From the NCBI GenBank assembly GCA_024123955.1, contig CP099652.1:5332001-5396000 (forward strand): a DNA stretch of 64,000 nt, read 5' to 3'. Positions 1 to 11,561 of this stretch are shown here, one piece after another. The stretch comes from Oxalobacteraceae bacterium OTU3CINTB1 (GTDB taxonomy: Bacteria > Pseudomonadota > Gammaproteobacteria > Burkholderiales > Burkholderiaceae_D). Under the pieces are notes generated by a model. It did not search any database. It had not been told where the DNA came from and worked only from the letters and a program-made list of their open reading frames with translations. Both the position numbers and the translations under genes were made by a program. The number at the start of each line of letters is the position of its first letter. The stretch's first letter is position 1.

Positions 1-1
1 A

Positions 2-70
2 GCCGCGATGGCCATGCTGCGCAAGGACGTCCCCGACATGCCGCTCGAGTTCAACAACTTCCGCGACTGA
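2..70 (+). CDS. yajQ: YajQ family protein, C-terminal fragment
   Basis: Only the last 22 codons and the TGA stop lie in the window. The translated end (...AMLRKDVPDMPLEFNNFRD) closely matches the conserved C-terminus of YajQ/DUF520 proteins, which end in F-x-F-x-NFRD. YajQ is a small nucleotide-binding protein (c-di-GMP-responsive in some species). The gene begins outside the window, so start and domain integrity cannot be judged. About 150 bases separate it from the next start, so co-transcription is possible but not shown. Confidence 0.75.
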   Translation, partial: AAMAMLRKDVPDMPLEFNNFRD

Positions 71-217
71 TCCCGCCCGCGCGGCGTTGCCGCGCCGTCA
101 CAGAGCGGTAGCACACTTGGAGTAGAATTACTTGAGCCTCCATCGACGATGCTGCCGCGCGACCTGCATACCGCCGGGCCACGCCCGGCAAACAACCTCG
201 GTAGTCTAAGGATAGCA

Positions 218-1471
218 ATGAAACGTGTTGATGATTTCCGCCTGCGATTTGGCAAAAACGAGTACGTGCCCATCATGGTCGGCGGAATGGGTGTGGACAT
301 TTCGACCTCGGAACTGGCGCTGGAAGCGGCCCGCCTGGGCGGCATCGGCCACATCTCCGATGCAATGGTCGAAGACGTGTCCGACCGCAAGTTCGATACG
401 AGCTTCGTCAAGGATAAAACCAAGCTCTACAAGTTCAACATCAACAATTCGGACAAGTCGGTCGTGCAGTTCGACCTCGAGCGCCTGGCCGACGCCCAGC
501 GCCGCCACATCGGCGCCACCATGGCGGCGAAAAAAGGCGATGGCCTGATTTTCGTGAACTGCATGGAAAAGCTGACCATGAACGGTCCGCGCGAGACCCT
601 GCGCACGCGCCTGAACGCGGCGCTCGACGCCGGCATCGACGGCATCACGCTGTCGGCCGGCCTGCACTTCGGCTCGTTCGCCTTGATGGCTGACCACCCG
701 CGCTTCCGCGAAGCCAAGCTGGGCATCATCGTGTCGTCGGTGCGCGCGCTGCAAATCTTCCTGCGCAAGAACGCCAAGCTGAACCGCCTACCGGACTTCA
801 TCATTGTCGAAGGCCCGCTGGCCGGCGGCCACCTTGGCTTCGGCATGGACTGGGCCGAATACGACCTGATGGCGATCACCAAGGAATTGCTGGCCTACCT
901 GAAAACCGAGAACCTCGACATTCCGCTGATCGCGGCCGGCGGCATCTTCACCGGCAGCGACGCCGTCAGCTTCCTCGAAGCGGGCGCGGCGGGCGTGCAG
1001 GTGGCGACCCGCTTTACCATCACCAACGAATGCGGCCTGCCGGCCAAGGTCAAGCAGGAATACGTCAGGGCCACCGAGGACGACATCATCGTCAACGGCA
1101 TCTCGCCGACCGGCTATCCGATGCGCATGCTCAAAAGCACGCCGGCGATCGGCGGCGGCATCCGTCCGGGCTGCGAATCCTACGGCTACCTGCTGGACGC
1201 GACCGGCAATTGCGCCTACATCAACTCGTACAACCGCGAAGTGGCGGCGCATCCGAACGAGAAAAACATCGTCGTGATGGACAAGACCTGCCTGTGCACG
1301 CACATGCGTAACTTCAACTGCTGGACCTGCGGCCACTACACCTACCGCCTGAAGGACACCACGCACAAGAAGCCGGACGGCGATTACCAGCTGCTGTCGG
1401 CCGAGCACGTGTTCAAGGACTACCAGTTCAGCACCGACAACCAGATCGCGCTGCCGGAAAAAGAGTTCTGA
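218..1471 (+). CDS. Nitronate monooxygenase-like FMN oxidoreductase (NPD/NMO family)
   Basis: A 417-residue TIM-barrel flavoprotein of the nitronate monooxygenase/2-nitropropane dioxygenase family, expected to oxidise alkyl nitronates with FMN in the cytoplasm. The N-terminal PIMVGGMGVDIS motif and the later AAGGIFTGSDAV...GVQVATRF segment (about residues 239-265) are the family's phosphate/FMN-binding signatures. I chose the ATG at 218 over an in-frame ATG at 149 because an AAGGA ribosome site sits 5 bases upstream and conservation begins with this methionine. Oddly, residues about 355-375 hold a cysteine/histidine cluster (CLCTH, then CWTCGH), suggesting a C-terminal metal site not needed for the classic reaction. 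The real substrate is unknown. A terminator follows 22 bases after the stop. Confidence 0.85.
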   Translation: MKRVDDFRLRFGKNEYVPIMVGGMGVDISTSELALEAARLGGIGHISDAMVEDVSDRKFDTSFVKDKTKLYKFNINNSDKSVVQFDLERLADAQRRHIGATMAAKKGDGLIFVNCMEKLTMNGPRETLRTRLNAALDAGIDGITLSAGLHFGSFALMADHPRFREAKLGIIVSSVRALQIFLRKNAKLNRLPDFIIVEGPLAGGHLGFGMDWAEYDLMAITKELLAYLKTENLDIPLIAAGGIFTGSDAVSFLEAGAAGVQVATRFTITNECGLPAKVKQEYVRATEDDIIVNGISPTGYPMRMLKSTPAIGGGIRPGCESYGYLLDATGNCAYINSYNREVAAHPNEKNIVVMDKTCLCTHMRNFNCWTCGHYTYRLKDTTHKKPDGDYQLLSAEHVFKDYQFSTDNQIALPEKEF

Positions 1472-1493
1472 CCGGCGACGGATCGCGGACATG

Positions 1494-1521
1494 AAAAACG
1501 GCGCCTCGGCGCCGTTTTTTT
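1494..1521 (+). terminator. Rho-independent terminator, probably bidirectional
   Basis: Five A residues, a perfect CGGCGC/GCGCCG stem with a 4-base loop, then seven T residues. It lies between the converging NMO-like gene and the DHH phosphoesterase gene and can serve both strands. Confidence 0.85.
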
Positions 1522-2449
1522 ATCCTTCGGAATTGATCCGGTGGATCAGCGCGCCCAGTACCTCCTCGGCGCGCTCGTTGTCGACCTGGCAGGTGCCGGC
1601 GTTCTCGTGCCCGCCACCGCCGTACTCCAGCATCAGGGCGCCGATGTTGGTTTTCGACGTGCGGTTCAAGATCGATTTGCCGGTGGCGAAGACGGTGTTC
1701 TGGTTCTTCAGCCCCCACAGCACGTGGATCGAGATGTTCGTCTGCGGGAACAGCGCATAGATGATGAAGCGATTGCCGGCGAAGATGATTTCCTCGTTGC
1801 GCAGATCCAGCACCACCAGGTTTTTGTGCACCTGCGCGCAGCGGCGGATCTGGTCCTTGCACTTTTCCGCATGCTCGAAATACAGGTCCTTGCGCTCCTT
1901 CACGTCCGGCAAAGCCATGATCTGCTCGATCGTATGGTTCTTGCACGCGTCGATCAAGTCCATCATCAGATTGTAGTTGGAGATACGGAACTCGCGGAAG
2001 CGGCCCAAGCCGGTGCGCGCGTCCATCAGGAAGTTCAGCAAGTCCCAGCCTTGCGGATTGAGCACTTCCTGTTCGTTGAAGCGCGCGGCGTCGCCCTTGT
2101 CGACCGCCGCCATCATGTCGCCCCACGATGCCGGGAAAGCTTTCTCGGCGCCGTAGTAATCGTAGACCACCCGCGCGGCCGACGGCGCCTCCGGGTGGAT
2201 CACGTGGTTGGCGCGCTCGCCGGTGTTGCGGATGGTTTCCGACAGATGGTGGTCGAAGGCGATGTGCACGCCCGGCACGTAGGGAAGATTGGTCGTGATG
2301 TCGTTGTCGGTGATCGCGATCTTCCCGTCTTGCATGTCCTTCGGATGCACAAACAGGATGTCGTCGATCATGTCCAGGTGTTTCAGCAGCACGGCGCAGA
2401 CGAGGCCGTCGAAATCGCTGCGGGTGACCAGACGGAATTTATTTGCCAT
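1520..2449 (-). CDS. DHH family phosphoesterase
   Basis: A 309-residue DHH/DHHA1 phosphoesterase. The N-terminal metal-binding signatures are present: SDFDG at residues 11-15 and DHH at 66-68. The C-terminal DHHA1 part carries the substrate-binding GGGGH motif around residues 277-281. Family members hydrolyse phosphodiester or phosphoanhydride bonds (oligoribonucleotides, cyclic dinucleotides or short polyphosphates) using Mn2+. Which of these applies here cannot be read from sequence. It is monocistronic, and a 307-base gap separates it from the divergent otsB-like gene. Its last codons abut the terminator shared with the converging NMO-like gene. Confidence 0.85.
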   Translation of the reverse strand: MANKFRLVTRSDFDGLVCAVLLKHLDMIDDILFVHPKDMQDGKIAITDNDITTNLPYVPGVHIAFDHHLSETIRNTGERANHVIHPEAPSAARVVYDYYGAEKAFPASWGDMMAAVDKGDAARFNEQEVLNPQGWDLLNFLMDARTGLGRFREFRISNYNLMMDLIDACKNHTIEQIMALPDVKERKDLYFEHAEKCKDQIRRCAQVHKNLVVLDLRNEEIIFAGNRFIIYALFPQTNISIHVLWGLKNQNTVFATGKSILNRTSKTNIGALMLEYGGGGHENAGTCQVDNERAEEVLGALIHRINSEG

Positions 2450-2576
2450 GAATACACCTCAAAAGTTGAACAGTGCGATCGTCCATCATACATGCCCCAA
2501 GGCACAAAAAGCGCAAAAGGCAACGCTTATAGTTGCGTCGAATCATTTCTACATCAAGTGTTCAATAGGATCGCGT

Positions 2577-2605
2577 TTGACATGCGACATTCCGGGCAGT
2601 ACGAT
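2577..2605 (+). promoter_or_regulatory. Sigma-70 type promoter for the otsB-like gene, in a 307-base intergenic gap
   Basis: A perfect -35 TTGACA (2577-2582), 17-base spacing and -10 TACGAT (4/6 matches) lie about 150 bases upstream of the OtsB-like start. The gap 2450-2756 holds no other convincing gene or RNA. Its first half (2460-2580) is AT-richer than its surroundings and probably also contains the divergent promoter for the DHH gene, which I could not place. Confidence 0.6.
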
Positions 2606-2756
2606 AAATTTCTTTAACTGGGTTTGAACGGGCGATGTCTGCCCGAGCTCCGTGGCAAGGCGTTCTCCGCCGCCACGATACGGTTCAGTTCGAACCCCTC
2701 TGATCATCCGCAGGCCGCCGCTCTCAAGGAGCAGGCGCCGCGCAACAAGGAGGGGC

Positions 2757-3539
2757 ATGATTCATTTGCTTTCATTAGCCGGCAAACGGGCACTCGCGGA
2801 ACTTGTCGCGACCGAGCCGGTACTCGCCTTCACTTTCGACGGCACCCTGGCGCCGCCAGTCGTGCTGCCCAGCCAGGCACGCATGCAGCCGGCGCTGGAG
2901 CGTTGCTTCCGCGACCTGTGCGCTTTGCTGCCGGTCGCCGTCATTACCGGTCGCGGCCTGGACGATGTCGAGGCGCGGTTGCCGGTGCGTCCCGCTTATC
3001 TCGTTGGAAATCACGGCTCGGGCTGTTTGCCCGGCCAGGAGGATGACGCGCCGCGTGCGCGGGATATCTGCGCGGCCTGGTTGCGGCAGATGATCGACGA
3101 GCATGGCTTGCACAAAGTCGATCCTGGATTGCTGATCGCCGATCACGGGTGTTCCCTGTGGCTGCATTACCGGCTGCTGCGCGACCGGCCGCGCACCATG
3201 CGGGAGATTGAGCGGGTGCTGGCTGCGCTGGAGCCGGCGCCGGTGGTGGTCGGAGCGCGCAGCGGCATCAATTTGCTGCCGCCGGACGCGCCGGGCAAGC
3301 GCATGACGCTGAATACGGTGCTGGATCATGCCTCGCGGCATACGGCGCTGTACATCGGCGAGGATGAGGCGGATGAGCAGATCTTCCGGGATGCGCCGGA
3401 GTCCTGGCTGACGGTGCGCATCGGGCGCAGCAAGGACAGCGCGGCGCGGTATTTCTTGCACCATCAGTTCGAGGTGCTGGAGTGTCTGCAGTATTTGCTT
3501 GGGAGGATACGCCGGCATGAGGCGATCGCTCATGCCTGA
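2757..3539 (+). CDS. OtsB-like HAD phosphatase lacking the nucleophilic Asp
   Basis: A 260-residue protein with the layout of trehalose-6-phosphate phosphatase. HAD motif I is at residues 25-32, ITGR (motif II) near 62, GKRMTL (Lys motif III) near 182, and G-E-D-E-A-D-E (motif IV) near 200. In active enzymes motif I is D-x-D-G-T, where the first Asp is the phosphorylated nucleophile. Here the segment is F-T-F-D-G-T, with Thr26 (codon ACT at 2832-2834) in that place and only the acid/base Asp28 kept. The start at 2757 is set by a strong AAGGAGGGG ribosome site 2 to 3 bases upstream. No otsA (trehalose-phosphate synthase) is adjacent. The fold assignment is solid, but catalytic activity as OtsB is doubtful. 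It could be a regulatory or degenerate copy. Confidence 0.75.
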   Translation: MIHLLSLAGKRALAELVATEPVLAFTFDGTLAPPVVLPSQARMQPALERCFRDLCALLPVAVITGRGLDDVEARLPVRPAYLVGNHGSGCLPGQEDDAPRARDICAAWLRQMIDEHGLHKVDPGLLIADHGCSLWLHYRLLRDRPRTMREIERVLAALEPAPVVVGARSGINLLPPDAPGKRMTLNTVLDHASRHTALYIGEDEADEQIFRDAPESWLTVRIGRSKDSAARYFLHHQFEVLECLQYLLGRIRRHEAIAHA

Positions 3540-3559
3540 GCTGCGGGCGGGTTATCAAT

Positions 3560-3617
3560 GGCGGATTACGCTTCGCTAATCCGCCCTACGTGTCTCCGAA
3601 ACGTCATTAACGTTTCG
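3560..3617. repeat. Two adjacent perfect hairpins (REP-like)
   Basis: GGCGGATTA/TAATCCGCC (9-bp perfect stem, 8-base loop, 3560-3585) is followed by CGAAACGT/ACGTTTCG (8-bp stem, 5-base loop, 3597-3617). They lie between the otsB-like stop and the rRNA terminator. The first resembles the short dispersed extragenic palindromes common in related genomes, but no second copy was seen in this window. The second overlaps a further TTTCGTC/GACGAAA palindrome adjoining the terminator. Confidence 0.55.
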
Positions 3618-3624
3618 TCCAGAC

Positions 3625-3664
3625 GAAAAAAAGCCCCGACCAGATCACTGGAAGGGGCTTTTTT
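3625..3664 (-). terminator. Terminator of rRNA operon A
   Basis: On the minus strand: A-tract, AAGCCCC stem, 14-base loop, GGGGCTT stem and a run of T residues. It lies about 10 bases beyond the 5S 3' end. Confidence 0.85.
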
Positions 3665-3673
3665 AATATAACT

Positions 3674-3789
3674 AGCCTGACGATAACCTACTTTCACACT
3701 GGTTGCAGCACTATCATCGGCGCAGAGTTGTTTCACGGTCCTGTTCGGGATGGGAAGGGGTGGGACCAACTTGCTATGGTCATCAGGCA
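3674..3789 (-). rRNA. rrf: 5S rRNA, operon A
   Basis: About 116 nt. The minus strand begins TGCCTGATGACC, contains the conserved CCCGAACAGG-type loop segment and ends with TCGTCAGGC, which pairs with the 5' end (helix I). It is identical in the compared stretches to the copy at 14191-14306. Ends are accurate to about 2 bases. Confidence 0.93.
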
Positions 3790-3888
3790 TTGACTTGTCT
3801 GAGTGGTCGTTCCCTGTTGGGCAACGGCACTCTAATCTGGAAGTAGTAAGTAATTAGTATCTCAATACTGGGTAATGAAGTTGTGTAT

Positions 3889-3930
3889 CAACGAACGCCT
3901 CAACGCACTTCTTATTCACCATAACCTGCT
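3889..3930 (-). other. 23S rRNA processing stalk, 3' arm (operon A)
   Basis: This segment of the 5S-23S spacer (GTATCAAC...AACGC...CTTCTTATTC on the plus strand) is an imperfect inverted match to 6845-6895 on the other side of the 23S gene. In the transcript the two arms would pair into the long helix cut by RNase III. The remaining 5S-23S spacer (3790-3888) holds nothing else I recognise. The same arms occur in operon B. Confidence 0.65.
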
Positions 3931-3932
3931 AA

Positions 3933-6820
<2,888 letters not shown>

Positions 6821-7040
6821 TAGCCCCTGCGACTAAACAAGGAGCGTTTATAGGAATAAGAAGTACTACGTTGTTGCGTTTGTTGATACATACAATCATT
6901 ACCCATCGCGCCACCTGTCGGTGTCGCGATCAATAAAAATTTACTTACTTCTTCCAGATTGTTAAAGAACGTACAGCACTTGATCTCTAAAAGACCAAAT
7001 CTAAACACACGCGATTGGCGTTGCTTACATTTGAACTTTT

Positions 7041-7116
7041 TGGTGGAGGATGACGGGATCGAACCGACGACCCCCTGCTTGCAAAGCAGGTGCTCTCCCA
7101 GCTGAGCTAATCCCCC
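7041..7116 (-). tRNA. alaT: tRNA-Ala (anticodon TGC), operon A
   Basis: A 76-nt cloverleaf on the minus strand from GGGGGATTAGCTC to CCTCCACCA, with anticodon TGC and encoded CCA. It lies in the 16S-23S spacer. The stretch between it and 23S (6821-7040) contains a boxA-like antitermination site at 6958-6970 (minus strand GTTCTTTAACAAT). Confidence 0.97.
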
Positions 7117-7139
7117 TGAGATGTACTACAGGCAGAAAC

Positions 7140-7216
7140 TGGTAGGGCTGGTTGGACTCGAACCAACGACCCCCGCGTTATCAACACGGTGCTCTAACCA
7201 GCTGAGCTACAGCCCC
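7140..7216 (-). tRNA. ileT: tRNA-Ile (anticodon GAT), operon A
   Basis: A 77-nt cloverleaf on the minus strand from GGGGCTGTAGCTC to CCAGCCCTACCA, with anticodon GAT and encoded CCA. It is the first tRNA after 16S, the usual order in proteobacterial rrn operons. Confidence 0.97.
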
Positions 7217-7293
7217 AAATGCTGTTCTTTATATTGACAGTCGATAAGTGTGAACGCTTGATGAGTGAACCGTTTAACGGGTTCGTGCCACTC

Positions 7294-8824
<1,531 letters not shown>

Positions 8825-9177
8825 TAATCTCTGTTACTTTTGCCGTTTTACCGGCACTCTTATTGCTAAGAGGTCGCTCACTCAAAATACTGACAGGCCA
8901 CTACTTTCGTAGCGCCTATTTCATTACTTCTTGTGAACATTTGATATTTTAAGTATCGCGGAACCGAGGTTCCGCGTGCACCTTCATCAAACGTCCACAC
9001 TTATCGACTGTTAATTTTTAAAGAACTTTGTTTGGTACTGCGTCGCTAACAAATCGTTTTGTCTGTCAGCGAAGAAGGAAGAGTATGAATCGTTTAGACC
9101 GTTTCGTCAACCTTCTTTTTCTTCTCGTTTCACTCTGCAACACGTTGTTTTGTGTGCGCCGTTTTGCGAGGAGGCGA
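8825..9177 (-). other. rRNA operon A leader
   Basis: Transcribed leader between promoter P1 and 16S. It contains a boxA-like NusB/NusE site (GTTCTTTAAAAATTAA on the minus strand, about 9011-9026) and the 5' arm of the 16S processing stalk (8982-9013). It is largely conserved with the operon B leader but has several substitutions, for example the GGAACCGAGGTTCCGC hairpin at 8960-8975, which is imperfect in B. No gene is supported here. Confidence 0.7.
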
Positions 9178-9207
9178 ACTATAGCAAAGCCGCTCCGGGC
9201 TTGGCAA
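9178..9207 (-). promoter_or_regulatory. rRNA operon A promoter P1
   Basis: On the minus strand, -35 TTGCCA (9202-9207), 18-base spacing and -10 TATAGT (9178-9183) are followed by the GC-rich discriminator TCGCCTCC typical of stringently controlled rRNA promoters. The same elements with the same spacing occur upstream of operon B. The -35 region lies inside the last codons of the MFS gene, and the -10 hexamer overlaps its TAG stop. Confidence 0.75.
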
Positions 9208-10387
9208 GAACTTTCTTCACACCATCCGCAAGTGCCGCCACCAACAACGCCACGGCCCCAATTCCCATCAACAAACGGTGGTCGCCGCCGCTCTGCGCGA
9301 ACAGGTAGGAATAGCCATACCCGGCCAACGCCTGGAACAACGCAAACACCGTCGTGGCGCGACTCCACACGGCGCTCTGGCGATGCGCATCGCCGGGCAG
9401 TAGCTGATGGACGCGGCCAAGCACAATCGGCACGATGCCGGGCGGGAAGGAGCCGACGACAACGGTCGCCGCGATCAGCACAAAATGATTGTGGGACAAC
9501 ATCATCAACCCGATCACTGCCGCCTGCAGACACAGCGCCAACTGGCCGGTGCGCGTAGGGCCGATGCGATCGGTCAATGCCCCATACACCATCGGGCCGG
9601 CAATCGCGCCGATGCCGTAAGCGACCCAGAACAGGGCCGCCGTATGCGTCCCCCATCCCAAACCGCGCGCCACATAGTCGACCAGGAACACCATCAGCGG
9701 AACCAGACCAATCGCCATCAAGGCATACTGGACGTATAGTACGTTCAGATCGAAGCGCGCGCTGGCTATGGGCGCGGCCGGCTCCGCGCCTTGAGCAGCG
9801 GCGGCATGGGCGTGCCCGGCATGCGGCCAGCAAAACCAGCTTGCGATACTCAGCACCAGCGCCAGCGCACCCAGTCCCAACCACGTCTCGCGCAGGCCGA
9901 CACCCAGCAACATCGGCACCACCGTGCCCGACGCCGCGATGCCGACGCCCACACCCAGGAATATTGCCCCGCTCGCCATACCCCTGCGCTCGACCGGCAC
10001 ATGCGGCAACACGGTCGACGCCACCAGCACCATGATGATGCCGCCCGATACCCCCGACAGCAGGCGCCAGGCAAAGAACCAGCTCACCGACAGTGGGAAC
10101 GCACAGGCAAAGAACGCCAGCGAAGCCAGCATCATCATCACACGCAGCGTCGACCGCGCCGTCAACCGCGCAGCCAGCGGGCGCCCGATCAATGCGCCCA
10201 CCAGATAACCAACCAGATTGGCCGCGCCGAGATAGACAACGTCCTGCGCGGCAAACCAATGCGCCTCGATCAGCGGCGGTATCAGCGGCGTGTAGCCGAA
10301 GCGCGCCAGGCCAATGCCGACCAGGCTGGCGCACAAACCGGCGAATATAGCGCGGCCGGCCGCGCCCTTGTCTTCTGCGTGATTCAT
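9179..10387 (-). CDS. YbfB/YjiJ family MFS transporter
   Basis: A 402-residue, strongly hydrophobic membrane protein with about 12 predicted helices and the YbfB/YjiJ-type N-terminal signature (GIGLARFGYTPLIPPLI). It is probably a drug or metabolite exporter of the inner membrane; the substrate is unknown. The start at 10387 (ATG) has AAGGA 6 bases upstream; a TTG codon just before it is less likely. It is divergent from a TetR regulator 80 bases away, a classic efflux pump/repressor pair. The 3' end is unusual: the TAG stop sits within the -10 element of the rRNA promoter and no terminator separates them, so MFS transcripts would run into the rRNA operon. Confidence 0.85.
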   Translation of the reverse strand: MNHAEDKGAAGRAIFAGLCASLVGIGLARFGYTPLIPPLIEAHWFAAQDVVYLGAANLVGYLVGALIGRPLAARLTARSTLRVMMMLASLAFFACAFPLSVSWFFAWRLLSGVSGGIIMVLVASTVLPHVPVERRGMASGAIFLGVGVGIAASGTVVPMLLGVGLRETWLGLGALALVLSIASWFCWPHAGHAHAAAAQGAEPAAPIASARFDLNVLYVQYALMAIGLVPLMVFLVDYVARGLGWGTHTAALFWVAYGIGAIAGPMVYGALTDRIGPTRTGQLALCLQAAVIGLMMLSHNHFVLIAATVVVGSFPPGIVPIVLGRVHQLLPGDAHRQSAVWSRATTVFALFQALAGYGYSYLFAQSGGDHRLLMGIGAVALLVAALADGVKKVLAKPGAALL

Positions 10388-10430
10388 CAACGATCCTTAG
10401 CCGTCCATCATGTTTTACAGCATAGTCAAA

Positions 10431-10460
10431 CTTGACACCACTGTCAAGAATGGCGATAAT
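10431..10460 (+). promoter_or_regulatory. tetR promoter with overlapping palindromic operator
   Basis: A perfect -35 TTGACA (10432-10437), 17-base spacing and -10 GATAAT (10455-10460). The -35 box is the left arm of a perfect 7-bp dyad, CTTGACA-CCAC-TGTCAAG (10431-10448), a plausible autoregulatory TetR operator that also faces the divergent MFS gene. Transcription would start about at the TetR ATG. Confidence 0.7.
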
Positions 10461-10467
10461 CCGCTCC

Positions 10468-11082
10468 ATGGCAGGCATAAAACAATTCAACGAAGAAGAA
10501 ACGCTGGAGCGCGCGATGCACGTTTTCTGGCGGCAGGGCTACGCCTCAACCTCGATGCAGGACCTGGCGCAGGCCACCGGCGTGCTGCGCGGGTCGCTTT
10601 ATAACGCTTATGGCGACAAGCAATCGATCTTTTTGCTGGCGTTCGCCCGTTACAAGCAACGCTATCTGGCGGCGGCGCGGGAACGGATGCTGGCGGACGA
10701 TCCCGTCGAGGCGCTGCGCGATTTCTTCGGTTACGTCATCGGTTCGATGTCGCAACCCATCCCCCAGGATGACGATACGCCCTCCTCGTCCACGCGCGGC
10801 TGCCTGACGACCAAAATCGCCACCGACGAAACAGCGATGGATGACGCGGTGCGCCAGGCGTTGCGCGACATGCTGGAAGGATTGGGGGAGGTATTGGAGG
10901 AACGGCTGTCGGCGCCCGACGCCGTCGCGCGGCTGCGCCTGCCGCCTAAGGACGCCACACGTTTGCTGGTCACGTTCACACGCGGCAATGTGGTGATGGA
11001 ACGCATCTACCACGCGCCGGAAGAACTTCAGGCCACGGCCGACACGCTGTTGCAAATACTGTTTACGCCGAAAGCTGCCTAG
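10468..11082 (+). CDS. TetR/AcrR family transcriptional regulator
   Basis: A 204-residue repressor with a TetR-type N-terminal helix-turn-helix (MQDLAQATGVLRGSLYNAYGDK, given here split: helix pair around residues 29-50) and a helical ligand-binding C-terminal domain. I prefer the ATG at 10468 because the -10 box at 10455-10460 leaves no room for the in-frame ATG at 10450 to be transcribed. The mRNA is then nearly leaderless and no ribosome site is visible. It probably represses itself and the divergent MFS exporter. The effector is unknown. Confidence 0.85.
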   Translation: MAGIKQFNEEETLERAMHVFWRQGYASTSMQDLAQATGVLRGSLYNAYGDKQSIFLLAFARYKQRYLAAARERMLADDPVEALRDFFGYVIGSMSQPIPQDDDTPSSSTRGCLTTKIATDETAMDDAVRQALRDMLEGLGEVLEERLSAPDAVARLRLPPKDATRLLVTFTRGNVVMERIYHAPEELQATADTLLQILFTPKAA

Positions 11083-11382
11083 GCGAGTGGCACCACGTCC
11101 TCAGCAATTATTGATGACGACGTCGATGCGCTTGTGGACGTCTTCGGCAAACGCCAGGAATTCGCGCATTTCCTCCGGTCGCGAGACGTCCAGTGCGAAC
11201 CACTCCGCCGAACCGCCGGCGCTGCGGATCTCCGTCACCAGCGCATGCAACTTGGCGGAGCGCCGCGCCCCCAGCACCACGTGATGGCCCTCGCCGGCCA
11301 ACTGGCGCGCGGTGGCAGGACCGCTGCCCCGGCTGGCGCCAGCAATCAGTATCACCTTTCGATTGGTGTGTGTAGCAGTCAT
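11079..11382 (-). pseudogene. Short-chain dehydrogenase/reductase remnant
   Basis: An intact N-terminal Rossmann half (KVILIAGASRGSG nucleotide-binding motif, residues about 9-21) runs to D-V-V-I-N-N and then stops after 93 residues, exactly where family members continue N-N-A-G and the catalytic Ser/Tyr/Lys half. The active-site half is absent. In another frame just after the stop, A-E-D-V-V-P-L-A then TAG abuts the end of tetR. This could be the original gene end left by an internal deletion, though that is a guess. It diverges from an AraC regulator, a common pairing for this SDR type, so it was probably that regulator's target. Confidence 0.7.
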
Positions 11383-11561
11383 GGTGCGGTCCTTTCAATG
11401 GTAGTAAAACCAGACTGCATCATACGAACATCCGGCGATGCTGCGAATGCACATGCCTATGTGTTTCTTGCCTAATCCTATACATCGTCAATAGTCCCGT
11501 AGCCACGGCCGCCGGTTTGATGGATCATTCCTATTCATTACTGTACGTTTGGAGAAATTAA

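Noticed and set aside
9066..10490. Longer minus-strand frame overlapping the MFS gene in another phase
   Set aside because: Arg/Gly-rich translation; the MFS frame has clear membrane helices and family motifs, and this frame extends into the rRNA leader.
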